Source: Amia ocellicauda (Eukaryota > Chordata > Actinopteri > Amiiformes > Amiidae). Taken from it: 64,000 nt of DNA. The stretch is taken from contig NC_089869.1 of assembly GCF_036373705.1 (NCBI RefSeq), positions 10,241,676-10,305,675 of the forward strand, read 5' to 3'. The notes beneath the pieces are model-generated. The model was not told where the DNA came from and did not search any database. It worked only from the letters and a program-made list of their open reading frames with translations. Every line of letters starts with the position of its first letter. Within the stretch, counting starts at the first letter, position 1. Positions 1 to 12,032 of the stretch are shown piece after piece. The position numbers and the translations under genes were made by a program.

Positions 1-41
1 AATTTAATGTGTTGATTGTTCATGCTCCATGGTTTGCATAG

Positions 42-205
42 AAATTACAAAGGGCATTTTCAGAGGCATAAAGCTGGACCCTATTCTGCCAGAAGTGTTA
101 TGCATGAAAGACTTCCAAGCCTTTTTTAAAGAAATACTCATTACAAACCAGCTGTTCACTGACAACCAAATCAGCTTAGGGGTGAAGATCCAAAAAGATG
201 TTTAG
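42..205 (+). CDS. Terminal coding exon of an unidentified gene (partial)
   Basis: An open frame enters after an AG acceptor at 40-41 (TTTGCATAG) and runs to a TAG stop at 203-205. It encodes about 54 residues, beginning ITKGIFRGIKLDP and ending ISLGVKIQKDV. The composition is protein-like: hydrophobic and charged residues alternate, there is no low complexity, and MKDFQAFFKEILI reads as an amphipathic helix. A consensus AATAAA lies about 890 bases downstream near 1091, so a last exon plus 3'UTR is the natural reading. I do not recognise the family. It does not match the C-termini I know of genes near NPM3 or SFXN2 in other vertebrates, such as OGA, KCNIP2, CYP17A1 or DPCD. The polypyrimidine tract before the acceptor is weak, which lowers confidence. 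The 5' part of the gene is off the left edge. Confidence 0.45.
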
Positions 206-1110
206 TGTGATTGTCTATGACTACAAAAATTAACAATCCATTTGGAATGATCATGTAAATTCTTATCATTTGAAGAGGCGGCTTTCGGTTCAAACAATAC
301 AATCGCCCCCCTGCTGACATTTATTTGATTCAGCCAGAAATGACTTCTCCACGATATCAAATCCCAAATCTCTTTGTAGCTGATCTTGATGTTTGTTAGA
401 GGCATGAAGTACAGAAGCCCAGCATTACAGATTCATCTTTGACTGGGCTGTGCTGATGTTTCGTTTCAACCGGTTTTTATTTTAAGCTGCTCCTGTAAGG
501 CACGGCCTTTAACATTTCCATGGTGCTCTCTCGGGTTTCAGCAGTGATTAAAGCAGTGGCAGTGAACAAAGCGGAGGATGGACAATCTGTATTCGGCGAG
601 TGCTAGTGTAATGTCCCATCTGTAGTCCAGCTCTGGCCCTTTGTCCGTGTTGAAGAGTTTGAATTCCCCCAAAACCTGTTTTGTTTCTTGGAAGAATTTT
701 TTTGTTGGAGCGGACTGCTGTGGATTTATTTGCTGTGAATATTGCAGTGACTCCAGTTTCCGTTGAATTTGCTCAATCGAATGTGAATCCATGGGAATCG
801 AGGGAGACGTGTTTAGGTTAGAACAGTGTGAGGAGGACAGTCACATCTGTTCAGGAGACTTCTTCACACTTTGTCCCCTCTGGTCTTGTTTCAGTTAATG
901 TTCATTGTGATGTGGCATTTATGTTTTCCTTAATTGAGCTGAGGCTGATTACATTGCATTTGGGTTTTTTTTTTTAAAGGGACATCACTGGCTATGTAAA
1001 CCTGAAGCTTTTCAAAACCCTGGGCTGTGTTTGTTAAAGAAAATGTATGATTTCTGTAATATTTGTATGTAATTAAGATGGTTGGATAAAAATAAATTTG
1101 TTTTTAAAAT
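206..1110 (+). other. Probable 3'UTR of the left-edge gene, with poly(A) signal
   Basis: The stretch after the stop at 203-205 is AT-rich and reaches AATAAA near 1091 (GATAAAAATAAATTTG), followed by T-rich sequence. It also contains a good acceptor-like site just before 541 (CTCTCTCGGGTTTCAG). That site opens a short + frame ending GQSVFGEC and a stop near 606, so an alternative last exon is possible. A minus-strand 84-codon ORF overlaps at 538-792 (see findings). Confidence 0.35.
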
Positions 1111-1129
1111 GACTGAATTGTAATTTATT

Positions 1130-1790
1130 TACGAATACACACATTGTGCCCTTCCCTGCAATGAGTTTAACGGTTTAATTTCTACAGCTTGACTATCTGA
1201 GTGCAGCTGTTGGCTCCTCGTGTGTTTTGGGGGAAGGAATGATTTGTCCCTGTGGATTATGGCATTCACATCTGCTGGGGTTGCCAAGCATCACGAGTCT
1301 CCAAGGGGCGCTTCAGCCTGGTTAGTAAAGATTCCCCAGTTTGGACGAAGTAGGAATAAAAGATTGCGCCACAACTTATTATTCAAGTACAACTGAAACA
1401 ATCTGGACAACTCTGGCCTGAGCATTGAATCCCTTCAATCTCCCAGTCAGTCCACTTAATGGGTTTTAACATCATTGGTAGTAAAGATGTATTTTATACA
1501 TGTAGAAATCTACAGTGAACTTGGATTGATATGGATGTTTCTCTAATGTTGTCTACTGGAGCCAAGGTACCTGAAACATTAGTTGGCGACCTATAATTTG
1601 ACATTCTGTCCCATAGATCATTGATATCTTCTAGTATTATAGAGTAGGATCAAAAAGGCATACAAATCAATAATGTAAATCCTTTAATAAAGAGAAAAAT
1701 AATTACAACATTGTTTATAACCGAAAAGGAAAATAAAGAGTAAAAGGATGGGTAGTAAGTGTCATATATGATCAGGTCTCAGTTCCTGTA
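1130..1790. other. Intergenic spacer before npm3
   Basis: AT-rich sequence between the AATAAA near 1091 and the npm3 CpG-rich start. It contains no ORF or exon I can support and no obvious repeat. Confidence 0.5.
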
Positions 1791-1794
1791 CGTA

Positions 1795-2110
1795 CCGGAC
1801 GCGGAAGGTAATTTTGCGACACTCCCTTTCTTCTTTCTTCCCGCATGTTGATGACGTCCTCTGTCCTGCGACGTGGTGTGTTTCGGCTTCAGCTTCGGCA
1901 AAACTTACAAACACACTCGTCCGCATCCATCAGCAGCGCTCGTCGGCCGAGGCTCAGAGATGTGCGAGGTCCAGTGCTCGGAGCGCGGCTGCTGCCCCGG
2001 AGGCCGGGCTCGGATGGAGAGCTACGTGTTCAGTGAGTGATGCGGCGGCGGCCCTGGCGCACACGTGGGGCGGGCGGTCCGGGAGCTGGGGGCACTGCAC
2101 GGATACAACT
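1795..2110 (+). promoter_or_regulatory. npm3: CpG-rich promoter and first exon region of npm3
   Basis: GC and CpG density rises sharply here against AT-rich flanks and spans the npm3 start codons and first donor site. A pyrimidine-rich stretch (CTCCCTTTCTTCTTTC) at about 1820 resembles the TOP-like or initiator tracts common in nucleolar and translation-linked genes. No TATA box is evident. The exact transcription start cannot be fixed by eye. Confidence 0.55.
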
Positions 2111-4934
2111 GGGTTTACATTGAAATAGAGGGCGAACTGCGTGTGGATAGACTGTTAATGGAATATATGTTGAATGCAGTATCTGAGTAGAATAACGCAT
2201 ATGAACGAATCAGCCAGTAGCACTGGAAGCGCCCCTCGTGTTGCTGCACCCCGTGTCTGCGCTGTTACGGCAGCCACGTCCTCCAGTGCGGTCCCGAGTG
2301 TGCGCACATCTCTGTGCCACATGGTGTGTAATCAGAATATCATTCCTGTCATATTTGACATTGTATGTATTGCTGTGATCTGTCCACTGAATGATGCTGA
2401 ACGCTGTTTATTCTTCACAGACTGTGAGCTTTCTTCCAAAGTCCCGTTTTACACTTTCCAAGGAGACGAGGAGGAGAGTTTCGAGCAGTTCCTGGAGCTC
2501 CGCACAGTAAGCAACCCCTCCCCCAACTACACAAAAGTACACTTTGAATGATCCTAACACACTGCATTGTCCAGTGCAGTCCCTATAGTGAAGTCTTTGG
2601 TGAGGAGGCTGCAGCCTGTGCTCTCCCACTGGAGCCCCACTGTGTGCTCAGCCAGCAGACAGAGGAAATGAGAGGCATTGCTGCACGCTGCTTAGTAATT
2701 TCCTTCACCTTCATTTGCTGCTTGAATGCTGAGGGTTCATAACTGGTTGGCCAGTTCCCTAGCCTGGGGTCCTCTTCAGGGTTTTACGACAAGTGAAGAC
2801 ATATAAAAAAACAAAAACATTTCCTTTTAAAATAAGTAAATATTGTTTACTGATGTCTGTAGATGGATCTCGGGCGGCTCTTTTCGGGGCTGGTAATGAG
2901 CGGCCCTGCCCTCCTCTCCCTCTCTGTCCACAGCTGTGTCTGGGAGACGGAGCCAAGCCAGAGCACAACGTCGTGGAGGTGACGGCTCTCAACCACCGCG
3001 GCAAGAAAGTGTCGGTGCCCGTAGCCAACCTGCACCTCTCCTGCCTGCCCATGGTAAGGACCCCGACGCTGCACTGCAGTGTAACTCGAACCTGACACCG
3101 TTCGCCTACACACTCTCCCCCGTGTCCGTCCGCATGCTGTTATTACTGACGCACTGCACCTTTGGACTAAAAAGAGTTGTTCTGGATTGGCAATAATCGG
3201 TCAATTTGAAGGTGATCACAATCAAGCAATATAATTCCGGGCAATGATATAATGTGTCGTGTCTTTTTCCAGGTCAGTTTGGGGGAGTTTGAGCTGAAGA
3301 CCCCTGTGACTTTCCGCCTGAAGTCCGGCACCGGTCCAGTCAGTGTCAGTGGGCTGCACCTGATCGGTGAGAATGGGGTGTTACTGTGGGGTCAGTCAAA
3401 AGGCTAATTGAGCTGACTCACACAGCAATACACAGCTGGTGTTCTGTACGGCGATGGGCATAATTTGCACAACTTGTACTCTATCTGCAGACCACACTCG
3501 CAACTCAGCAATAGACCAACAGATATCACCACAGAGAACAAACAGAAGTCTGAGGTTGACAGCCGTTTAAAAATACGGGAAATAAAGTTTTTGGTTTGAA
3601 TGAGACATTTGGGGGCGATATATTTTCATGTTTATGGACAAACATGTCATAAATGAGGGAGACGTTTCTACAGTAATGTGCCTTAATAAAAAGACTAATT
3701 GAGATAATTGAAGGAATCATGAGATAATTAATCTACGTTATTAATTAACAGACTGCATGGCCACCTTGCTGGGGGAGGAATGAAGTGCAGCTTTAGAAAG
3801 ATGGTCACACAAATCACAGGGCCCTATTTATTACATGAATAATATAATTTATATTATTCTACCCATTTTATTATATTACCTATGAATGACTTACATTTCA
3901 CTTGTAATTGTAATAAAGGGTACAAAAGTAAGAATGATTTTGTTGCTTAATGTAGCCTGTTTGAATAAATGGTTCTGTAAGTATATTTGATGTGGTAGGG
4001 GCTCGGTGGCGCTCTGTTGCTGTGTGTAAGTCAGGCCTTGGATCACGGTGTTCGCTCAATGGCTCCGGTACCTGGCGTGTCGCACACAGCCCTGATAAAT
4101 TGAAATATTACCTTTCTAATCAAGCCTGTTGCATGTAAGGGTTAATTTATGTTATATTTTATGATCACATTGATACATTTAATAGGCAGACCTTTGTCCT
4201 TGACCTTCACTCCTAAATAGGAACTGGCAATTGTTAAGCACCACTGCCACACAGCGAGCTGTAGACTGATACAGCTGATACAGGCGGCTTGTTCACCCCC
4301 TTGCCCTCGGGGGTGCAGGGGCACAGAGTCATCTGCAGGGGTCACTGTTGTACAGAAAGCGGAGGAAGCCCTAGCCAGCTCAGAGTGCGCTCAGCCTGGC
4401 AGCATCAGTTCTGTGCTGGTTCCTCTTTGGGGAATTGTAGTCAGACAGCCAGTTATATAAAAAATGTGGCTGTGATATATCTATACAGCCCAGACTGAGA
4501 TCAGCACCCTGCCCTCCTGGCCTGAGTCCCTTTGGAGCCCCCGGGTTAAGGGTTGTTCCACTCAGGCACTTGGATCAATGCACCATTATTTTGATAAATG
4601 ATTATTTTATTGTCAGAGGTATATTTTCACTGCTTATTAATAAAATTGGGTAGAAGTTTGCAATTTGTGGTTCGCAGGTAGGCCAGAGATATGATTTAGT
4701 CCCGGCTTCATTCGTCTTGTATCCTCCCAGGTCAGAGTGAAATTGCTGATTGTCTACCCAACACAATAGCGAGAGCATCTGTGTCACTTGGTATTCAGTT
4801 GCAGTTCTCTGTTAACCCTGAATCTGTCGTTTCCTGCAGCTTATGAAGACGACGAATCTGACATGTCAGAAGAGGAGGAGAATGAGGAAGAGATCGTCCC
4901 CATCAAGCCAGCTAAAAAGAAACAGAAATTGTAA
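1960..4934 (+). CDS. npm3: Nucleoplasmin-3 (NPM3), histone chaperone family
   Basis: Coding exons are 1960/2014-2032, 2421-2506, 2934-3053, 3273-3366 and 4840-4934. All junctions are GT-AG and all phases agree. Starting at ATG 2014 gives 137 aa (MESYVFNCELSS), which aligns with the mammalian NPM3 start. An in-frame ATG at 1960 would add 18 residues. The core nucleoplasmin beta-barrel fold is clear: NVVEVTALNH, VPVANLHLSCLPM, then TPVTFRLKSGTGPVSVSG. The VANLxLSCxPM segment favours NPM3 over NPM1 or NPM2. The tail is a short acidic tract (SEEEENEEE) followed by a basic end (PAKKKQKL), possibly a nuclear signal. NPM1's long C-terminal nucleic-acid-binding domain is absent, as expected for NPM3. 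Family members form pentamers and bind histones, and NPM3 is nucleolar and partners NPM1. The gene is convergent with sfxn2. Confidence 0.93.
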
Positions 4935-5740
4935 TCCTCAAAGGTACCACTCGCTCTGTGTGTCCTTTGTCTCGACTGTGGGACCACACTGAGGAGGTGA
5001 AGGCTGGTGTGTGTGTGTGTGTATGTTTGAAAGAGAGGGAGAGAAATCCAGAGGTTTTCACTCAAACTGAACATATGTGAAGTGACTATATGCTGGGCGA
5101 CACCAGTCCTCAGTGGCCGGACTCCTGCAGGTTTTAATGTACTTTTTAACAGCAATACCTGTATCTGATGGGTGATCTGACCTATCCATATCACCATTCA
5201 TGCTGTCCATGAGTTTTATCAGATTTCCAGGGGGGGCTTTTTCTCCCCTAGCCCTGTTCCTCTTAAGGAATTCTCCCCTTCTCTTTAGAAATATGTTCTT
5301 TAGATGTATACATATATCACAGCCACATTTTTTATATACGTGTGACCATTGTCATCTTATTTGTTTTCTTTTCAGTACTGGTTGTCAGTTTGGTAAATAT
5401 GCTGCAGAGTTCTTACAGTGTTGTGTGTTCGCAGACTGCCCATGTCCACGGGGCTCAGGAATAATGTACAGAGAGAGTGACTCTGGGTAGTGGCTCCACT
5501 GACTCCAAGCCATGCTCCAGTGGCTTCTGTTTATTTCACTGTAATCGTAAAGAATCCCCCCATTATGAAAGGAATTGCATGGCTATTGCACAGCTGATTC
5601 ATCTATAATGTCACCCCCTCCACCTACCCACACCTGTGCTGCTGTTGGCCCTTGTTCAAAGAGCAGCAGTTCTCTGTAAGTGGATTTTGTTTTGTATATT
5701 TATATACAATGTATAAATAAAACACTTTTTAGTTCTTTTT
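4935..5740 (+). other. npm3: npm3 3'UTR with poly(A) signal at 5716-5721
   Basis: After the TAA stop at 4932-4934 the sequence runs without further coding signal to AATAAA at 5716-5721 (GTATAAATAAAACAC), followed by a T-rich element. A short TG repeat is present near 5008. The 3' end falls within tens of bases of a possible sfxn2 poly(A) signal on the other strand. Confidence 0.55.
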
Positions 5741-7048
5741 TCAAAACATGTCCTTTCTTTAATTAACTCATACCAGATTGTGTTGGGACTGGAAACAAGA
5801 CCCCCCATTGAATACCAATCTAAGCCATTTTCGGTTTCAAAAGCTGTAGCATTTTTAATACCCATCAAGATGCCTTTGTAAATGTAGTTTCCAGATGCAA
5901 GTAAACAGTTTGTAAACTCTGAAATGGTTTTGGTTCCTCCGTGTTACTTGTCCAGGGGCCTGCAGTGTAGGTCTGAAATGGACCTGCGCTGTGCAATGGG
6001 AATTGTTTCCATCCCCATATCGGGCCGTGCATTGAGTTCCTCAGCTCGGGTATTTGATCAGCGAGCGTGAGGTCTGGTTTGGTGTTGAGATGCCTGTGTA
6101 GCTTCTGGTTGCCCACAATGTAACAAGGTGTCGTGGCTGGAGAGACCCGAGGCCCAGTAGAGGCCGTACTGTCACACTGTTGGGTCTGGGCAGCTCCAAA
6201 GGCACAGAGGCAGGGATGAGGAGGTAAGACATGCCAACCTCTCTTGCACAGAAATCCACCTTCCCTGTGAGCAGTACAGAAGCCACCACGTCTCACACGC
6301 ACCTGTTAATGATATTATTCTACCACGGATTTGAGTTCATGAGTTGTTTTGGAAGTTCCTGAGTCATCATGGGGATCCTGAAGTCTCCAGATGCTTCCTA
6401 GAAGGCTTTAGAAAGTGTCTTTTTCTCTCTTCAATGGCAATCCACAATGTAAGGCAGTGCTCCCTTCAAACACTAAGTGGACAATACAGCTGATCCCCAA
6501 CCCCCCACCCCCGGAGCTGAGCACACCTGGCCGGCACTGTCGGCCCCTGTAAACATTTGTCTGAGTGAGTATATTTCAGTCTCTCCTTCCACTGGTGTGA
6601 TGTCTGGATTTTGCTCATTAACTTTGCTCTTTGTGGGGCTGCACAACAGGAGCTGATCGTGGCAGAGCAGATCGCCTGGTCAACACTGTTCCAATCAATC
6701 AGTCACATTCCCACACCTCCCCTCTGCAGGACTGAAATACAGCAGCGTTCATCTACTGGGAGACAGCTGTGGGATTTTCCCTCAAAGCCAAATTCACAGC
6801 ACCCGTTTTTTTTTATATTGAACTAAAACCAGCTGTCACACCATCAGCACGAGAGATCTGGAAATAAACCCATTTCACTAACATTTTCAAGGGAACAACA
6901 GATGGCTTGATATTGTGCACAGCTCTAATTACCACTAAATCACCCCCCCCCCACCCCCCGCTCACCTAGGAATTCTGTTTAAAATCAAATAAGATCTTTT
7001 TCCCGGGCCCATCCTCGCCCTCTGTGCAGACAGCAACCCGTTTCCAGC
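5741..7048 (-). other. sfxn2: sfxn2 3'UTR (inferred) and npm3/sfxn2 convergent spacer
   Basis: No other gene is visible between the npm3 poly(A) signal and the sfxn2 stop. On the minus strand, ATTAAA occurs at 5758-5763 (TTTAAT on +) and TATAAA-like sites lie near 6790. There is no canonical minus-strand AATAAA close to the sfxn2 stop, so the 3'UTR could be about 1.3 kb or could use a variant signal. A C-rich run lies at about 6943-6960. Confidence 0.35.
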
Positions 7049-10000
7049 TCATAGCCCTTTGTTGAAGTAGACGCAGCGGATGCCGTCCCCGTAGCGAGCC
7101 CTGATGGAGTCCCGCAGCTCCGGCTCCAGATTGGACACGGCCATGGAGCTGCAACAGCAGAGAGACGTTACACACAGAAACGCCATGCCGGGAGGGCAAG
7201 GGAAAGAGCAGCACAAGGAAATGCGTGTCTTACCATCTCTGGGGAAACAGTGAGCAGGCTGCGGGCACCATGAAGATCAGGCTGTGAACGGAAGGTTTGG
7301 GTTTAGAGGTTTCTCCCTCAGCTGGACACAGGATTTCATGGCACCAATAAATCGGTAACATTCATGAGGGTGAGAGACCCATTTCATTCTTTAACTGTGT
7401 ACAATGACCAAAAAACACTGGTGAAAACCTACAGGATTTCATAGAGGCTTCACTTCAATTTCATTTCAATGCAGACACAAATTGAGCTACGTATTTGCAT
7501 TAAAGGGGTACAATTACACTGGACAGTTAACCTTCAAGCAATCTCGTCAATATATGGGTTCACAGATGCAGGCTTACACTATTTATTTATTTTAGGTTAA
7601 AGCAGGTAAGCCATGATGTGACTGTTGGGGCAACGCTGCATTGGAACCGGCCCCAGAATTGCTGCTGGGGTCCAACCGTCGTGGGGGGACAGAGCTGGGC
7701 TCTCACTGCAGCGCTACAGTACAGACAGGAGTGACTCGGCAAACGTTACTTACAAAACTCCCACCATCATCACTTGCAGCGGCCCGTGGAGAAATGTAAT
7801 CCTCTGTAAAAACAGGAAAAAGTCAAGTGTTAAAGGGTTTCCTAAAACAAATATATACCACACAAGTATACAATATAGGAGTAAATCCTGTTCATGCCGG
7901 AGTAAACACATTCACACAATAATACGAGCTCCACATTTTCTGACAATGCAATTCAGGTTCTAATCGAATTCCACTGTATTGACGGTTTATATTGATGCAA
8001 AGTGTTAGACTAACACATCACTCTACAGCTGGGCACTCACACAGGCCAGTTTAATTAGAACCAGTTCAATATGCATTCTACTGCACTGCGAGAGGAAACA
8101 AGGCCACCTACCTGCATGAATCTGTATTTTTCCAGCCTCTGCATTATAATGGGTAGAACAACTGTCAATAAAAAAAAAGGGAGGGAAAAAACAGATTTCA
8201 GTGCAGAGAATAAAGACAGGACATCGCTGGGTGGTTACAGACAGGAGCAGGAACACGAGAGCGCTGGCAGAGCAGCAGCGATTGCTCTGCTCAGCGGTGC
8301 CCGCCGGCCGGCCGCTCTCTCGCCCCACTGCATCAACACTCACTCATGCCTGGGGCTGCCATGGCGATTCGAGAGATGACCACCTGGGTTATTCCTTTGA
8401 CGGCTGCTCTCTGAAACACAGCAGGAGGGGACAGGCATAAGTAACAGGCTGTGGATCAGTCAGTGGCTGCTGCATTAAACACCTTAAGCACTGAATAAAT
8501 GGAGCAGGCTCTCCCTTCACTAGCGTGCGGATTTTCATGTTACGGTGCAACACTTCAACATTTAAAGGGAAAACTCATGGGAAACACCAGTTATTTTAAG
8601 CCATCGGATAAAGACAGGCCTTTAGCACCGAGTTTGCAGAGGAGGGCAGTGCGATATTCAGAGAAACTCTTAAGTGTCTCTATGAAGGAGATTATAATAT
8701 ATACATTTTTTAACATGGAAATTTCATCCTAATAAGCATGGGTCTGATCAGCAGGCTGGGATCTCACTATGTAAACAGCAGAGCTGGGGGGGCAGGCAGA
8801 CTCACCTTGGAATGGCCCAGCTTGTTGTCATTCTCATCCACAACCGCGATGCCGTTCAGGATCTCCCTGTGAGGGAGGGGGAGAGGATGAGAGAGGAAGG
8901 CCAGCCGAGAGACACCCACCAGTGACGTGCAACCCCTAGATACTTAGTTACAATATTGTGTGAGAGTATGGGTGACATTCAAGATATTTATATATTAGCC
9001 AGAAAGTTGTACAATTTCCTTAACTAGCTTCTACAAGAGGCAGCCCCCATTTGAACAGAATAAAATCCTATCAAGAAGAGATGCTTAGGTACGTCAGCAT
9101 TATTTCTATCAAAATACAACAAGCGATTAACAAAAATAAAATCATATTGCATTTTTTATTTAAATCCCAGATCAGAGAGAGTTAATTTGTGCATTTAGGC
9201 CTACTTTTCACACTTCTAACAATTTTCTTTAGCCTTACTCCCTACGTGCCAGATAAAATTACAGCCTTGAAACCTTCACCCTCCAGCTAATATTAACGTT
9301 TGCTATGAAAGTCCCGTGTTCGGGTCACCACAGTAAACGTGCTCTGTTTTTTGTATTTGGTTAGGCCTGAACCCTGAGAGGCTGAGCGCACTAATCTTAT
9401 ACTTTAACACTGCAATTACACTGACAAACCAGAGTAGTCTAAATGTCTGAAGTTCTCGTAGTAATAACACGGTAGGGTTACGTGCTGAACACTTCCACAG
9501 GGACAAAGCCAAAGGGCCGGTACTCACTGCTGCCTCATCATGGGGATGTTGACGCAGTTAGCAGACGCCACAGCTGCAAACGGCACCCAGCGAGCGACCA
9601 GCGGAGGGGCTTTCTGCAACACCAGACAGGGCACAGGCACGATCTCACCAGCATCATCCTCAGATTCTCACATCTCTAGCTGTTTAAATTTCCTTCTAAC
9701 GTTTATAAAGCCACGCAATCTGAGTTTGGAATGCGAGTCGTCTTGGATCAGGGAAGAACGCAAGTCCTTTTCACAAGATATTGCTTACAAAATACAAATA
9801 ATAATGACCTTGTCAAGGTGCCTTATCAAATCAGTATCTCGGTGCAGCAATAATGTGATGAAGAGGATTACATCAGAAGACATATCCTGCTGTACTGCAG
9901 AGAAAGCCGTGGCAACTGCATAGCAATGAGTTACATAAAGGTTTGTGCTATCCAGGGTACAATCAAATTGATAAAGTTTTCACTAGAAAACCTCAAAATA

Positions 10001-12032
10001 AAAGTCCTCACTGAAAGATTTAATTCAAATGATTTACTGGAGGCTATTCAAGGCACCTAACATGGTTTAACAATCACAAACATGCCATGCTCTACATATT
10101 ATAAGAGTAATAACATTACAACAAAAAACACACTATACATTACACTGAATACAATTAAAGTATAAAATTAGATTTAGTGGTCAGACACCGACTGCAGCTC
10201 TGATGCAGTGAACATCAATCTAAAAATATTGTTAAAATAATATAGATCTTTGAAGAATCTCCTGAGTGTGACTACAAAGGCTCGCTTATGAGGCTTAAGG
10301 ATTGTTTTTTTCTCCACTGAGGCACATAAAGCGGTTTCACAATATGTCAAAATATAATCTTCAATTTCTGCTCAGGTTTCTTTACGGTTCCAGAGGCCGC
10401 CTACCTTAGTGTAGAGGTTCAGACCCACGGCAGTGGCCAGTGCCGTGCTGGTGGCAGTGAAATAGGCCACCCCGATCTGCCTGTGGGAGAGAGGGCAGGG
10501 AGTCATCCTCCAGCAACATCCACCACCTTGCCACCACCACCATGAAAGTATTTTTGACTACTTAAGCAGGTCCTTTTTTTCCAGGTAATTATTTTAGATA
10601 CAAACTGAAGTGAAAACCCCACAGCTCTCAAGAACCAGAGCTGCCACTGACTGAAATGAATGCACGTATCCAAAGCCTCAGTCAAAGCTGATGGTTAAGA
10701 GGCCTATGGCACCCCAGATTCACAGCCTGTCCTATACCGGTAGATTGGCTGCACTATATGTTATTCCTCCCTCATACCCTTTGACAGGCTTGGAAAATTG
10801 ACAAGAGACTTAAGAGGAGACAAAACACAGGGATAATAAAGTAATAATAAACACTGAAATCCACACACTGGGACTCACTTTGGTGTGATGGGTGATGCTG
10901 CATTTCTGTTGGTGTAGTTGACCAGGGCGTTGAAGGACTGGTTCACCCACTGCCAGAACACCACGGCTGGCACCGTCCTGGAAGACGCACATCATCATCA
11001 GTCCTCAGAAAGAATACAACACCGCCCTTGAAAGGTTGCAATGCATGCTCCCTGACCTGTAGAACTGCAGCATGCAGCCCGTGATGGCCATCCCTCCCGG
11101 CACCTGGAAGGACATCCTTCCGATGAGGTTCATGCGCTCGCCCGTGTCGGGGTGGAATGCTGAGTCATACAGTTTCTTGGCGTAGTGCAGCTGCTCCACC
11201 GTGGTGCCCGGGGGCACGCTGCCCGCTCTGAGGGACACGGACATCAGTGTCAGACAACCAGTCACAGAGACCGTGGTGTGAAATCAGTCAAAATCGGCAC
11301 CTGCTGCCCCAGCATTAGATTAACCACCAGACTTATTAACCAACAAATTCTCCGATTAGAAATCTGAAGAATATGTACCTGCAATATAATACATACAGAA
11401 AATGAATTCAATATGCATTTGTTTGTTTCCTTCTTTTAGATTTTAGGAGCAGCAGCTGGATAATCAAATACATCAGAGTCTACCTGGTTACCGTCTCTCT
11501 CACAGCGGGAATAATGCAGGAGGTTACAGATGCGCAGAAATAATGAGAAGCCAGCAGCATTTGGAAATGACATAAAACTGAGCTCATCCTCACTGTTGTC
11601 ACAAGCTAATGACTCAACATGCTCCCAGAACTCAATAATTGTCATCTAAATTACAGCAAGGACCTTGTCTTGTCATTAAAACTCATTTAAGAAGTGTTAA
11701 TCCCCAGTAAATAACGTGTCCATGTAATGAAATGAACCTGTATACATGATTGTAATAAAAATACTGTCAAAGTCAATCGTTTCTGCAACGCGGGGGAGTG
11801 CGAGACTCAGTCATTGTGGGCGTGAGCTGGAGAAAGAAGAGTGTGTGAGAGTGAGGAGCCCAGCAGCCGTCCCGTACCTGCAGCTGTAGACAAGGGCCTT
11901 GGCCTGGTCGAGCTGTGCGTCGGGCAGCAGGGCAGTGCGTGGGTCGGTGATGTTGAAGAAGTGCTTGAGCCGCCCGGTGAAGGTGCTCTGGTCCCATCGA
12001 GGGGCGTCAATGTCAAACTTGCTCAAGTCCAT
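7049..12032 (-). CDS. sfxn2: Sideroflexin-2, mitochondrial inner-membrane carrier
   Basis: Eleven coding exons read from right to left: 11878-12032, 11057-11227, 10879-10977, 10405-10480, 9528-9613, 8806-8866, 8344-8410, 8112-8161, 7754-7803, 7234-7281 and 7049-7148. All have GT-AG borders and consistent phases. They total 963 bases, giving 320 aa, close to the usual 322. The N-terminus ([18 protein letters not shown]) and [10 protein letters not shown] match SFXN2 rather than SFXN1 or SFXN3. Family motifs present are [66 protein letters not shown], and the terminal VYFNKGL. Sideroflexins are multi-pass mitochondrial membrane proteins. SFXN1 and relatives import serine for one-carbon metabolism, and SFXN2 is linked to heme and iron homeostasis. 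There is no cleavable presequence, which is normal for the family. The gene is head-to-head with arl3, as in human. Confidence 0.97.
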
